Shown: positions 12,627 through 21,267 of the stretch, in pieces
Position numbering within the stretch: position 1 is the first letter of the stretch
Layout: each line of letters begins with the position of its first letter
NCBI RefSeq assembly: GCF_000014185.1
Contig: NC_008148.1
Location: forward strand, 1 to 64,000
DNA from: Rubrobacter xylanophilus DSM 9941
GTDB lineage: Bacteria; Actinomycetota; Rubrobacteria; Rubrobacterales; Rubrobacteraceae
Direction: 5' to 3'
Length of the DNA stretch: 64,000 nucleotides
The notes under the pieces: generated by a model
Database searches by the model: none
What the model was told of the DNA's origin: nothing
Seen by the model: the letters and a program-made list of their open reading frames with translations, nothing else
Program-made: the position numbers and the translations under genes

Positions 12627-14399
12627 GTGGTGGCAGTGGAGACCAACGGCAGGCGCGAGGACTACGAGGTCCGCGAGCACGACGTCCTGGTCATCGGGGC
12701 CGGCGGCGCGGGCCTGCGGGCGGCCATAGCCGCGGCGCAGCGGGGGTTGTCCGTGGGGGTCGTCACCAAGAGCCTTCTCGGCAAGGCCCACACCGTCATG
12801 GCCGAGGGGGGGATCGCCGCTGCTCTCGGCAACGTGGACCCCGACGACAGCTGGGAGCAGCACTTCATCGACACGATGAAGAGCGGCAAGTTCCTCAACA
12901 ACTGGCGGAAGGTCGAGATCTACGCCAAGGAGGCCCCCGCCGGGGTCATAGAGCTCGAGCAGTGGGGGGCGCTCTTCAACCGGACGCCGGAGGGCAAGAT
13001 CTCGCAGCGGCCCTTCGGCGGGCACACCTACCGGCGGCTCGCGCACGTCGGCGACCGCACCGGGCTGGAGATGATCCGGACCCTGCAGGAGAAGCTGCTC
13101 GCCACCGACGCCAGGGTCTACATGGAGACCACGGTCACCAAGCTGTTCAAGGACGAGCGGGGGCGCATCTCCGGCGCCTTGGCCTACACCCGCGAGTCGG
13201 GCAGGTTCGTCTTCTTCAAGGTCAAGGCCATCATCATGGCGACCGGCGGCTGGGGGCGCATCTACAAGGTCACCTCCAACTCCTGGGAGGGGACGGGGGA
13301 CGGCGTGATCCTGGCCTACGACGCCGGGGCCGAGCTGGTGGACATGGAGATGGTCCAGTTCCATCCCACGGGGATGGTCTGGCCTCCCGGGGTGCGCGGC
13401 ATCCTGGTCACCGAGGGCGTCCGCGGCGAGGGCGGCATCCTGCGCAACTCCAGGGGCGAGCGCTTTATGGAGCGCTACGACCCCGAGCGGAAGGAGCTCT
13501 CCACCCGTGACGTGGTGGCGCGGGCCAACTACACCGAGGTGCAGGAGGGAAGGGGCTCGCCGCACGGGGGGGTCTACCTGGACATCACCCACCTCGGGCG
13601 CGAGAAGATCCTCAAGAAGCTGCCCACCATGTACGAGCAGTTCCTCAAGCTCGCGGACGTGGACATCACCAGGGAGCCCATGGAGGTCTTCCCGACGGTC
13701 CACTACAACATGGGCGGCATAAAGGTGGAGCCCGAGAGCTGCGCGAGCACCACGGTGCCGGGGCTGTTCGCCGCCGGCGAGGTGGCCGGGGGGCTGCACG
13801 GGGCCAACCGCCTCGGCGGGAACTCGCTCGGGGACCTTCTGGTCTTCGGGCGGCGCGCCGGGGAGGGCGCCGCGGAGTACATCGAGCAGAGCGTGCACGC
13901 CGCGGGCGCGCCCGACGAGGAGATACAGGAGGAGATAAGGCGGGTTCTGGAGCCGCTCGAGAGGCCGGCCCGCGAGGGCGACGAGAGCCCCTACCTGCTG
14001 CAGGAGGAGCTGCAGGAGGCGATGATGGAGCACGCCAACCTGATGCGCGACGAGGACTCCCTCCTGAAGGGGCTCGAGAAGGTGCTCTCCATCAAGCGGC
14101 GCCTCCCCAACGTCAAGGTGGGGGGCACCCGGATGTTCAACCCGGGGTGGCACACCGCCCAGGACATCCGCTACCTGACCCAGATCTCCGAGATCATCAT
14201 CCGCTGCGCGCTCGAGCGCAAGGAGAAGCGGGGGGCCCAGTGGCGCCTCGACTGCGACGAGCTCGTCGAGGAGTACGGCAAGATCAACTTCGTCGTCAAG
14301 AAGACCGAGCAGGGCGAGGTGGGCATCGAGCGGCGCGAGATACCGCCGATGCCCGAGCACCTGGCCGCGCTGTTCAGGGAGGAGAAGGCCAAGGTATGA
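12627..14399 (+). CDS. sdhA: Succinate dehydrogenase flavoprotein subunit
   Basis: FAD-containing catalytic subunit that oxidises succinate to fumarate. In 590 residues it shows the dinucleotide motif VIGAGGAGLRAAIAA, the covalent-FAD histidine in AHTVMAEGGIAAAL, the active-site segment FHPTGM, the loop TEGVRGEGGIL, and GANRLGGNSLGDLLVFGRRAG near residue 390. It begins with GTG immediately after the sdhC stop; GTG codons at 12630 and 12636 are alternative starts. Its stop overlaps the ATG of sdhB. Confidence 0.96.
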   Translation: MVAVETNGRREDYEVREHDVLVIGAGGAGLRAAIAAAQRGLSVGVVTKSLLGKAHTVMAEGGIAAALGNVDPDDSWEQHFIDTMKSGKFLNNWRKVEIYAKEAPAGVIELEQWGALFNRTPEGKISQRPFGGHTYRRLAHVGDRTGLEMIRTLQEKLLATDARVYMETTVTKLFKDERGRISGALAYTRESGRFVFFKVKAIIMATGGWGRIYKVTSNSWEGTGDGVILAYDAGAELVDMEMVQFHPTGMVWPPGVRGILVTEGVRGEGGILRNSRGERFMERYDPERKELSTRDVVARANYTEVQEGRGSPHGGVYLDITHLGREKILKKLPTMYEQFLKLADVDITREPMEVFPTVHYNMGGIKVEPESCASTTVPGLFAAGEVAGGLHGANRLGGNSLGDLLVFGRRAGEGAAEYIEQSVHAAGAPDEEIQEEIRRVLEPLERPAREGDESPYLLQEELQEAMMEHANLMRDEDSLLKGLEKVLSIKRRLPNVKVGGTRMFNPGWHTAQDIRYLTQISEIIIRCALERKEKRGAQWRLDCDELVEEYGKINFVVKKTEQGEVGIERREIPPMPEHLAALFREEKAKV

Positions 14400-15214
14400 G
14401 CGACGGCAACGTTACCTCCAGGGCTCACGCGCCGGTCGGCGAGGAGGGGCTCGGGGGCACCGGCAGGACGGCTAAGCTCAAGATCTTCCGCGGCGACGCC
14501 AGCGGGGGCGAGGAGGTGGAGTACGAGATCCCCCTCGTGGAGGGGATGGTCATCCTCGACGCCGTGCTCTACATCCAGGCCCACCAGGCGAACGACCTGG
14601 CGGTGCGCTGGAACTGCAAGGCCGCGCACTGCGGCTCGTGCAGCGCCGAGATAAACGGCATCCCGCGCCTGATGTGCAAGACGCGGGTCGAGGAGTTCGA
14701 GGGCAGGGAGATCCACGTGGGGCCCATGCGGGCCTTCCCCGTGATCAAGGACCTGGTCTCCGACGTCTCCTGGAACTACGAGGTCTCGAGCAAGATCACG
14801 CCGTTCACCACGAGCCAGAAGGCGCCCTTCACGATGTACGAGGAGGACGTGGAGCGCCTCTACGAGCCGAAGAAGTGCATCGAGTGCTTTATGTGCCAGG
14901 ACGTCTGCCACGTGCTGCGCACGCACCACAAGCACCCGGAGTTCGCCGGCCCGCGCTTTTTCGTGCGCAACCAGTGGCTGGAGATGCACCCCATGGACGA
15001 GGCCGACCGGCTGGGCGACCTCAAGGAGAAGAACGGCCTCGGCTACTGCAACATCACCAAGTGCTGCACCGAGGTGTGCCCGGTCGGCATCAAGATCACC
15101 GACAACTCCATCATCCCCCTCAAGGAGCGCGTCGCCGACGAGTACTACGACCCGGCCCGCTGGCTGATGCGCAAGATCCAGGGCCGCAGGAACGGCGGCC
15201 GCAACGGGTCGTAG
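14396..15214 (+). CDS. sdhB: Succinate dehydrogenase iron-sulfur subunit
   Basis: Electron-transfer subunit between the flavin and the quinone site. The 272-residue protein has the N-terminal [2Fe-2S] region CKAAHCGSCSAEINGIPRLMC, then CIECFMCQDVC and CNITKCCTEVCPVGI for the [4Fe-4S] and [3Fe-4S] clusters. The start is the ATG at 14396, which overlaps the sdhA stop; the open frame upstream runs antisense-free through sdhA but is not conserved. The N-terminal 25 residues before the fold are longer than in E. coli SdhB. Last gene of the operon. Confidence 0.95.
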   Translation: MSDGNVTSRAHAPVGEEGLGGTGRTAKLKIFRGDASGGEEVEYEIPLVEGMVILDAVLYIQAHQANDLAVRWNCKAAHCGSCSAEINGIPRLMCKTRVEEFEGREIHVGPMRAFPVIKDLVSDVSWNYEVSSKITPFTTSQKAPFTMYEEDVERLYEPKKCIECFMCQDVCHVLRTHHKHPEFAGPRFFVRNQWLEMHPMDEADRLGDLKEKNGLGYCNITKCCTEVCPVGIKITDNSIIPLKERVADEYYDPARWLMRKIQGRRNGGRNGS

Positions 15215-15244
15215 CCGGGCGGGACGCTCCCCGGCAAAGAAAAG

Positions 15245-15317
15245 AGCGGACGACGGGTTTCGAACCCGCGACCTCCAGCTTGGGAAGCTGGCGCTCTACC
15301 AACTGAGCTACGTCCGC
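15245..15317 (-). tRNA. tRNA-Gly(CCC)
   Basis: Read on the minus strand, the acceptor GCGGACG pairs with CGTCCGC, the D-arm is GCTCAGTTGGTAGAGC, the anticodon loop is TTCCCAA with anticodon CCC, and the T-arm is GCGGGTTCGAAACCCGT. The 3' CCA is not encoded. It stands alone between sdhB and the Nudix gene. Confidence 0.96.
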
Positions 15318-15328
15318 AAGCGGAGCGT

Positions 15329-15334
15329 ATTTTA
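15329..15334 (-). promoter_or_regulatory. -10 box of tRNA-Gly
   Basis: On the minus strand, TGGTAAAAT gives an extended -10 (TG, one base, TAAAAT) 11 bases before the tRNA 5' end. No clear -35. Confidence 0.5.
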
Positions 15335-15372
15335 CCACGGCGCGGGGAGCGCTGCGAGCCCGCGAAAGGAGC

Positions 15373-15873
15373 GTGGACGGGTCCGGGTACAGGTTCTGCC
15401 CCCGATGCGGCGGAGGGCTCGAGCGGCGGGTCCTGAAGCCCGCCGAGCCGGAGCGGCTCGTGTGCGGGGGGTGCGGCTTCGTCTTCTATCTGGGGCCCAA
15501 GCTGGTCGCGGGGGCCATCTTCGAGCTCGGCGGGGGGATAGTCCTGGTCCGGCGGGGCATCGAGCCCGGCTACGGCAGGTGGACCTTCCCGGGCGGTTTT
15601 GTGGAGCGCGGCGAGCGCGCGGAGGCGGCGGCCGAGCGCGAGACCCTGGAGGAGACCGGCGTCCGGGTGAGGGTCGACGGGATACTCGGGCTCTACACCT
15701 ACGAGGGGCAGGTGCCGGCGGTCGCGGTCTTCGCCGCCCGCGCCGTCGCCGGCGAGCCCGCGCCGCTCGACGAGACGCTCGAGGTCAGAAGCTTCCCGCG
15801 CGATGAGCTGCCCTGGGACGCGCTGGCCTTCCCGAGCACCGGCCACGCCCTGAAGGACTACCTGCGCCGGTAG
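15373..15873 (+). CDS. Nudix hydrolase with N-terminal zinc ribbon
   Basis: A 166-residue protein that probably hydrolyses a nucleoside diphosphate derivative. Residues 8-35 form a zinc ribbon (CPRCGG...CGGCGF), as in NudC/NADH pyrophosphatase and ADP-ribose pyrophosphatase-like proteins. The Nudix box GGFVERGERAEAAAERETLEETGV matches the GX5EX7REUXEEXGU pattern. The substrate cannot be predicted. The start GTG lies one base after AAAGGAG, an unusually tight spacing, but no other start codon fits before the zinc ribbon. It converges on the flavoprotein gene, ending nine bases from it. Confidence 0.85.
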   Translation: MDGSGYRFCPRCGGGLERRVLKPAEPERLVCGGCGFVFYLGPKLVAGAIFELGGGIVLVRRGIEPGYGRWTFPGGFVERGERAEAAAERETLEETGVRVRVDGILGLYTYEGQVPAVAVFAARAVAGEPAPLDETLEVRSFPRDELPWDALAFPSTGHALKDYLRR

Positions 15874-15882
15874 CGGGGGCTC

Positions 15883-16452
15883 CTAGGGCGAGGGGTCCTC
15901 GGCGAGCGCCTCGCGCACCGCCGCGAGGATCGCCTCCTCTCCGGCGAGGCGCCCGGTTCCGGGCTCCTCCTCCGCCGAGGCCATGGCGCCCTCCTCGGGG
16001 CCGACGAAGCGGTGCCCCCAGCCCTTGAGCGTCGCGACGTTGCGCGCGGTCGCGGGGCTCTGCCACATCTCCGGGTTCATGGCCGGCGCCCAGAGCACCT
16101 TCTTCGCCCCCGCGAGGATGGTGGCGGAGACCAGGTCGTCGCCGAGCCCGATGGCGGCCCGGGCGATGGCGTCGGCGGTGGCGGGGGCCACCAGGACCAG
16201 CTCCGCCCAGCGGGCCAGGGTTATGTGCTCGATCCTGCCGGACTCCTCCCACCACGTCTCGTCGGTGTGGACCCGTCGTCCGGCGGCGACCGCGAGCGTC
16301 TCCTGCGGGATGAACCGCAGGGCGGCCGGGGTGGCGGCGACCTCAACCTCGAAGCCGGCCTCCCGCAGCCGCCGGACGACGCCGGGGATCTTGTAGGCGG
16401 CGATCCCGCCGGTCACCGCCACCAGCACCCTGCCTGCGCCCGTCTCTCCCAC
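15883..16452 (-). CDS. CoaC/Dfp-like flavoprotein lacking the catalytic Cys
   Basis: A 189-residue member of the HFCD flavoprotein family, which includes phosphopantothenoylcysteine decarboxylase. Seen: VAVTGGIAAYK at the start, the active-site His76 (EHITLARWAELVLVAPATAD), and PAMNPEMW at 123-130 with its conserved Asn. The usual substrate-clamp Cys (ACGExGxGR) is replaced by Ser159 (MASAEEEPGTGR), and ASANT/PATAN is PATAD. In this family the Cys reduces the enethiol intermediate; lantibiotic LanD enzymes lack it and stop at the enethiol. So this may not be a simple CoaC. There is no fused CoaB domain. ATG start at 16452. Confidence 0.75.
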   Translation of the reverse strand: MGETGAGRVLVAVTGGIAAYKIPGVVRRLREAGFEVEVAATPAALRFIPQETLAVAAGRRVHTDETWWEESGRIEHITLARWAELVLVAPATADAIARAAIGLGDDLVSATILAGAKKVLWAPAMNPEMWQSPATARNVATLKGWGHRFVGPEEGAMASAEEEPGTGRLAGEEAILAAVREALAEDPSP

Positions 16453-16486
16453 GCGGGGGAGTATAGACGGAGGGCGGGCGGTGCGC

Positions 16487-16951
16487 TCAGGAGGAGGAGG
16501 AGTGGTTCCTCACCACCAGGGTGTTCGCCGCCATGTCGCCGAGGCGCTGGTTCTTGTCCGAGATCAGGACCGCCACGAACGCGACCAGGTACCACAGAAA
16601 GCCGTCCACCAGCCGCAGCGCGGTGCGGATGAGGGCGGACCTCAGGCCCGGGCGTCCCCCGTCGCTCTCCCGGACCACCCGGATCCCGAAGAGCATCTTG
16701 CCCACCGTCTGTCCCAGGTAACCCTCCATCAGGACGTAGTACAGAGAGGCGAGCGCCAGCATGGTGAGGGTGCCGGCCGTCCCGGTCGAGGCGCTCGCAC
16801 CAGAGCCCGTCGCCGAAGCATCCCCGAGGAGCAGGGCCACGGCGAAGAACAGGGCGGTCAGCAGCAGGGCGTCCGCGATGGTCGCGAGCACCCGGCGGCC
16901 GGTTACGTGGACCTCAGGTGCGGCGGCGGATCCCGTGGCTTGCGTGGTCAC
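16487..16951 (-). CDS. RDD family membrane protein
   Basis: A 154-residue membrane protein with the RDD pattern: VTGRRVLATIADALLLTALFFAVALLLG, a second helix LTMLALASLYYVLMEGYLGQTVGKMLFGIRVV, and a third RLVDGFLWYLVAFVAVLISDKNQRLGDMAANTLVV. RDD proteins are poorly characterised; some act in ion or osmotic stress. The start is GTG 16951, with GAGGAGGAG five bases upstream on this strand; the frame is open to 17023 but that extension is not conserved and lacks a ribosome binding site. Transcribed toward the flavoprotein gene. Confidence 0.85.
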   Translation of the reverse strand: MTTQATGSAAAPEVHVTGRRVLATIADALLLTALFFAVALLLGDASATGSGASASTGTAGTLTMLALASLYYVLMEGYLGQTVGKMLFGIRVVRESDGGRPGLRSALIRTALRLVDGFLWYLVAFVAVLISDKNQRLGDMAANTLVVRNHSSSS

Positions 16952-17046
16952 GACGGCTCCTCCTCTCGAGGGGTGGGCGGGTGTTTCCTGGCCATCATCC
17001 CGCGCCGCCCGCCGGGGCGCCATAGCTCAAAGTGCGTATTTTCTGC

Positions 17047-17052
17047 TAACTT
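17047..17052 (+). promoter_or_regulatory. -10-like TAACTT seven bases before the SDR start
   Basis: TAACTT followed by seven bases and the GTG start at 17060, with no Shine-Dalgarno sequence, the spacing expected for a leaderless mRNA. Weak by itself; supported by similar arrangements elsewhere in the window. Confidence 0.4.
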
Positions 17053-17059
17053 TATCCGC

Positions 17060-17842
17060 GTGGAGAGCACGCTTTCCGGAAAGGTCGCCGTGGTGACGGG
17101 GGCCTCCAGCGGGATCGGCGCGGCGACCGCGCGCGAGCTGGCCCGCAGGGGGGCCGCGGTGGTGCTGGCCGCCCGGGACGCGGCGAGGCTGGAGGCGCTG
17201 CGCCGGGAGATAGAGTCCTCCGGGGGGCGGGCCCTGCCGGTGCGGACCGACGTGGCGCGGCGGGACTCCGTGCGGCGGATGGTGGGGGAGGCGGTCGAGG
17301 GGCTCGGGAGGATAGACATCCTGGTCAACAACGCCGGGCTCGGCCTCTCCGGGAGGGTCGCCGAGGTGCGCCCCGAGGACCTGCGCTACGTCTTCGAGGT
17401 GAACGTGGTAGGGGCGCTCAACTGCATCCAGGAGGCGCTGCCGCACATGGGGCCGGGAGGCAGGATCATCAACGTCTCCTCGGTGATCGGGAAGCGCTCC
17501 ATCCCGATGGTCGGCGCCTACTGCGCGACGAAGGCCGCGCTGAACGCCCTCTCCGACGCCCTGCGGGTGGAGGTAGCCGCGGCCGGCATCACCGTGACCA
17601 GCGTCTACCCGGGGACCACGCGCACCCCCTTCCGGGAGAACTCCCGGCGCACCGGGGGCGAGAAGCGCGGCTGGCGGCCCAGGGGCGTCCCCCCGGAGCG
17701 GGTGGCGCTCAGCATAGCCCGGGCCGCCGAGCGCGGGCCGCGCGACGTCTACGTGAGGCCGCTGGACAGGCTCTTCGTGGCCGCCGTGACGCTCCTGCCC
17801 GGGGCGGCGGACCGGGTCCTGCGGGCCTGGGCGAAGGGGTAG
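17060..17842 (+). CDS. Short-chain dehydrogenase/reductase
   Basis: A 260-residue Rossmann-fold oxidoreductase. Seen: cofactor motif TGASSGIG near residue 14, NNAG, and the catalytic set Ser (VSSVIG), Tyr and Lys (YCATK). The residues ARDAARL after the second strand favour NADP(H) through the Arg. The C-terminus (DRLFVAAVTLLPGAADRVLRAWAKG) is hydrophobic and could be membrane-associated. Substrate unknown. GTG 17060 is chosen because the fold begins six residues later; the long upstream open frame runs over the RDD gene on the other strand and is not coding. The next gene begins eight bases after the stop. Confidence 0.85.
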   Translation: MESTLSGKVAVVTGASSGIGAATARELARRGAAVVLAARDAARLEALRREIESSGGRALPVRTDVARRDSVRRMVGEAVEGLGRIDILVNNAGLGLSGRVAEVRPEDLRYVFEVNVVGALNCIQEALPHMGPGGRIINVSSVIGKRSIPMVGAYCATKAALNALSDALRVEVAAAGITVTSVYPGTTRTPFRENSRRTGGEKRGWRPRGVPPERVALSIARAAERGPRDVYVRPLDRLFVAAVTLLPGAADRVLRAWAKG

Positions 17843-17850
17843 GGTTCTTT

Positions 17851-18471
17851 ATGGGCTTCGAGGAGGCGGCGCTCACGCGGCTGCGGCGCTACCGGGAGGA
17901 GGCCGACCGCTCCCTCGGGCTCATCTCCGAGGCGGAGGAGAGGGCCCGCGCCTTCTCCGAGCGCCTGTTCTCCGGCCTCGAGCGGGTGTCCGGGCTCGCG
18001 CGCCGGGCGGGGTTTGAGGTCTCGGCGGAGCGCTCGGAGGATCTGCTCTCCCTCAGGGTGCGGGAGGTCGAGGAGGCCGCGGCGGCCTTCGCCGTGCTGC
18101 GGGGCGCCGCCGCGGAGACCGACGAGGACCTGATGCACGAGGAGCTCAGCCACTACAGCCTCGACCCCGCGGGCTACTCGGGGCGCATCCTGGGCTGGAG
18201 CCCGGCGGCGGGCGAGGAGCCGTGCCAGATCTTCGCCGTCTATCGCGACGGTACGTGGAAGACCAAGGGGCTCTTCGTGGCCCGCTCCCGGGGCAGGGTG
18301 GATGACCCGGAGGAGGCGGTGCACGGTTTCTGCCTCCGGATAGTGGGGGGGCTCATAGACCTCGCCGCGCTCACCGGAGGCGTGGGGAGGAGATGGGACG
18401 AGGGCCCCTACAGCCTGCAGGACAGGCTCAGGGGGAGGCCCTATCCCGTGCGGCTGAGGATCCCCCGCTGA
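17851..18471 (+). CDS. Hypothetical protein
   Basis: A 206-residue soluble protein, no family recognised. The first 60 residues are charged and helical (LRRYREEADRSLGLISEAEERARAFSERL), likely a short coiled coil. The second half (CQIFAVYRDGTWKTKGLFVARSRGRVDDPEEAVHGFCLRIVGGLIDLA) looks beta then helical. No signal peptide or membrane segment. It follows the SDR gene by eight bases and may be co-transcribed. Its 3' end overlaps the opposite-strand gene at 18428 by 44 bases. Confidence 0.65.
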   Translation: MGFEEAALTRLRRYREEADRSLGLISEAEERARAFSERLFSGLERVSGLARRAGFEVSAERSEDLLSLRVREVEEAAAAFAVLRGAAAETDEDLMHEELSHYSLDPAGYSGRILGWSPAAGEEPCQIFAVYRDGTWKTKGLFVARSRGRVDDPEEAVHGFCLRIVGGLIDLAALTGGVGRRWDEGPYSLQDRLRGRPYPVRLRIPR

Positions 18472-18799
18472 GGCCGGAGACCGGGCGTATCTCGCAGTCC
18501 ATGACCCGCTCGTCTCCGCCCGCGGGAACCAGGAGGTTCGCCTCCGCCAGCTCCCGCAGCGCCGCCGCCACCGCTTCGTCCGGCTGGCCCTTGAGCAGGT
18601 TGCGCAGGTCCTGCCGGTTGATCTCGCCGTGCCCCGCGTGGGCACAGATGCCCGCGTAGAGCACCCGGGAGGCGGGGGAGAGGGGGAGCCCCCACACCGC
18701 CGGGTCGTACCAGAAGTCCCCGGCCCCGGCGGCGTCCGGCGGGCGCTCCCCGCGGGCGTCCCGCAGCCGGATCACCTCGGGTATCCCGGCGGGTCCCAT
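18428..18799 (-). CDS. Winged-helix-like hypothetical protein
   Basis: A 123-residue protein. Residues 40-92 (LSPASRVLYAGICAHAGHGEINRQDLRNLLKGQPDEAVAAALRELAEANLLVPAG) have the pattern of a winged-helix DNA-binding domain of the kind used by plasmid/phage initiators and GntR-like proteins. N- and C-termini look disordered. It lies five bases downstream of the coiled-coil nuclease gene on the same strand and is probably co-transcribed with it. Its 3' end overlaps the convergent gene. Confidence 0.55.
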   Translation of the reverse strand: MGPAGIPEVIRLRDARGERPPDAAGAGDFWYDPAVWGLPLSPASRVLYAGICAHAGHGEINRQDLRNLLKGQPDEAVAAALRELAEANLLVPAGGDERVMDCEIRPVSGLSGGSSAARDRASP

Positions 18800-18804
18800 C
18801 CCGC

Positions 18805-21246
18805 CTAGAGCACCGTGCGCACCGTCTCGCCCACCGCCGGGGTGTGGATCTTGTGCTTCGGCGCCAGCCGGAAGGCCAGGTCGCTGATGCGGCGCCTGGA
18901 GCCGTGGATCAGGATGATCTGGCGCGGCGAGAGCTTCTCGGTGATCCCCAGCAGCTCCTCCTGGGTGCAGTGGGCGGCGAAGCTCACCCGCTCCACCCGC
19001 CAGCTGCTCCCCTCGCCGATGGCCCGGTGGGTCCCGTAGGAGGAGGCGGCGTTGGACGGGAGGATCACCGCGTTGCGCTCGCTCCCCTCCAGCCGGCGGC
19101 GGTAGAAGGCGCTCGCCCCGCCCTCCATGGTGACCGGGGAGGCGATGATCGCGCAGGGGTTCGCCAGGATCCGCTCCCGCGCCCGGTCGTCGTTGGCGAC
19201 CGCCCGGATGTTCTCGCTGAAGAACAGCTCCCGCGGGTCGGTGTGCTGCAGGTAGGGCTTCATGTAGCGCAGCTGCTCGGCGTAGAGCCGCTCGGAGGTG
19301 GTGACGACCGAGCCGTCCACGTAGATGAACACGTCGCGCTCCAGCCCGTGCTCCTTGCCGAAGTACTTGAGGCCGAGGATTATCTCCTGCGCCTGCCCCA
19401 GGGCGTAGGTGGGGATCAGGACCGTCCCCCCGCGCTCGAGGGTGGTCTCGTTTATGACCCGCACCATCTTCTTTATGGACTCGTTGAACGGCTGGGGCCG
19501 CTGGTCGGCCAGCGTGGCCTCCATGATGAGCAGGTCTATCCCGCTCACCTCCGGCAGCCGGGCCGGGGGGATGGAGAAGTGGTCCTCCATGCAGATGTCC
19601 CCGGTGTGGAAGACCATCGCCGAGCTGCTCCTGAGCAGCACGCTGGCCGCCCCCAGGATGTGGCCGCTCTCGGTGAGGGTGACCGTGGCGCCGCCCACCT
19701 CGAAGGGCTTGCCGAAGGGCACGGAGACGAGCCGCTTCTTCACCTCGTGTATGGGGGCGCCGCCCGGAACCCCGCCGCCCATCGCCGCGTGGTCGTTGAG
19801 GGCGCTCACGATGAGCTTCGCCGAGGGCGGGGTGCAGTAGATGGGAAGCTGCGGGTGGTTCTTGACCAGCAGCGGCAGCGCCCCGCAGTGGTCCAGGTGG
19901 GCGTGGGTTATGATCGCCCCGTCCAGCGGCCCGATCTCCTCGAAGTCCGGCGCGAGCTGCCCCCGCCCGTCAGGCTTGATGCCGGCGTCCACCAGCACCC
20001 GGGTGCTCCCGAAGTCCAGGAGGTGGCTGCTGCCGCCGACCTCCCCGGCCCCACCGAGCGCCCTGAACGCCAGCGTCGGGCGGGACTTCACCCGGACGGA
20101 CCGGAGGGCGTCGCCCGTTGCCGGCCGCGGCCGGCCCGCCCGGGGGGCTGGTCCCGACTCCTCGCCCTCCTCCTCGCGCGCGGGCGCCGGGGAGGGCCGC
20201 CGCTCCCTGCCCCCGCGCAGCTCGGCGTGGGCCTGGAGCACCCTGCTCATGAACTCCAGCAGACGCGCCGTCCGGGCGGTCGAGTCCAGGGTGTCCGGCA
20301 GCGCCTCGACCTCGTTCTTCACGGCCCGTACGAGCAGCTCGCCGAAGCCCTCGTCCGTGAACCGGGCGTGACGGAGCGCGTCCCGGATCTGGTCCCTCTC
20401 CGCCACCACCCGCTCGAACTCGGCGTGCAGCTCCTCCAGCCGCTCGGCGGCCCGGGCGTAGGCCCGCCGCTCGCCCTCGAGCGCCCGCTCCAGCTGGGCC
20501 CCGCGCCGCTCGAGCTCGGCGATCCTCTCGTCGAGCCTCTCCCGGACGCTGAGCGCCGCGCGCGCCCGCTCCTCGGCCTCCCGCACCCTGGCCGAGACGT
20601 CCTCCCGCTCGCTGGTCAGCAGGCGCACCTCCTCGGCCAGCGACTCGGCCCGCTCCTTGGCGGCCCGGGAGGCGAAGGAGAGGCGCTCGTTGTCCTTCTT
20701 GAGCTCCTCCAGCCGGGACTCGAGCTCCTTTACCTTGGCGTCCTGGTGGGCCTTCTTCTCCTCCCGCCGGTTCTCCTCCTCCCAGCTCTCTACCAGCGAG
20801 TCGAGAAGGCCGGGCTCGACCCCGTTCTCGGAGACGAGCGCCGCCAGCAGCAGGCCCTCCGTGGTGTGCGCCTCGCGCAGCTCGTCGAGGTTGTCCCCGG
20901 AGAGGCGCCCCACAGCCTCGCCGGTCTCCGGCGGGATCTGCTCCACCACGGCCGTCTTGAAGGCGTTCCACGCCGCGGCGTCCTGCTTTATCCTGCGGGC
21001 CACGCTGCGCAGCATCTGGGAGCTGCCCGACCGGCGGGTGAGGGCGTCGGCCTGGATGCCGGGCGGTAGCAGCGCCTCCTCCAGCCCCGGCACGCTCTTG
21101 CACAGCTCCGCCAGCGCCCTGCGGGTGTCCAGCCTGCCGAGCCGCCGCCGCAGAAGCTCCTCGGGCACGTTCTCGGGAGGCACCTGCGGCGGGGGCTTCT
21201 TTTGCGCGTCCCTAACGTCTCCACCGCTGGGTGTGGTATCTGACAT
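18805..21246 (-). CDS. Coiled-coil / beta-CASP metallo-beta-lactamase nuclease fusion
   Basis: An 813-residue protein in two parts. Residues 1-390 have no catalytic motif and include a long heptad-rich coiled coil (about 152-297), followed by a disordered Pro/Glu/Arg linker. Residues 390-813 form a metallo-beta-lactamase/beta-CASP fold with HAHLDH at 448-453, SGHILGAAS, HTGDI, and the beta-CASP region (PTYALGQAQEIILGLKYF), ending in IHGSRRR...HTPAVGETV. That family contains RNA-processing nucleases (RNase J, CPSF73-like). The coiled coil is not part of normal RNase J and suggests oligomerisation or a partner. ATG 21246 has AGGAGGT four bases upstream; an earlier in-frame start at 21270 lies in the promoter. 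Confidence 0.85.
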   Translation of the reverse strand: MSDTTPSGGDVRDAQKKPPPQVPPENVPEELLRRRLGRLDTRRALAELCKSVPGLEEALLPPGIQADALTRRSGSSQMLRSVARRIKQDAAAWNAFKTAVVEQIPPETGEAVGRLSGDNLDELREAHTTEGLLLAALVSENGVEPGLLDSLVESWEEENRREEKKAHQDAKVKELESRLEELKKDNERLSFASRAAKERAESLAEEVRLLTSEREDVSARVREAEERARAALSVRERLDERIAELERRGAQLERALEGERRAYARAAERLEELHAEFERVVAERDQIRDALRHARFTDEGFGELLVRAVKNEVEALPDTLDSTARTARLLEFMSRVLQAHAELRGGRERRPSPAPAREEEGEESGPAPRAGRPRPATGDALRSVRVKSRPTLAFRALGGAGEVGGSSHLLDFGSTRVLVDAGIKPDGRGQLAPDFEEIGPLDGAIITHAHLDHCGALPLLVKNHPQLPIYCTPPSAKLIVSALNDHAAMGGGVPGGAPIHEVKKRLVSVPFGKPFEVGGATVTLTESGHILGAASVLLRSSSAMVFHTGDICMEDHFSIPPARLPEVSGIDLLIMEATLADQRPQPFNESIKKMVRVINETTLERGGTVLIPTYALGQAQEIILGLKYFGKEHGLERDVFIYVDGSVVTTSERLYAEQLRYMKPYLQHTDPRELFFSENIRAVANDDRARERILANPCAIIASPVTMEGGASAFYRRRLEGSERNAVILPSNAASSYGTHRAIGEGSSWRVERVSFAAHCTQEELLGITEKLSPRQIILIHGSRRRISDLAFRLAPKHKIHTPAVGETVRTVL

Positions 21247-21267
21247 GGCGACCTCCTCGGGGAATGT

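Noticed and set aside
15214-15235. GCCGGG/CCCGGC stem after sdhB as a terminator
   Set aside because: Only six base pairs with a ten-base loop, and followed by AAAGAAAAG rather than a T run on either transcript.
18844-21069. Long plus-strand frame opposite the beta-CASP fusion gene
   Set aside because: Shadow of the real gene on the other strand; repetitive composition and no ribosome binding site or motif.
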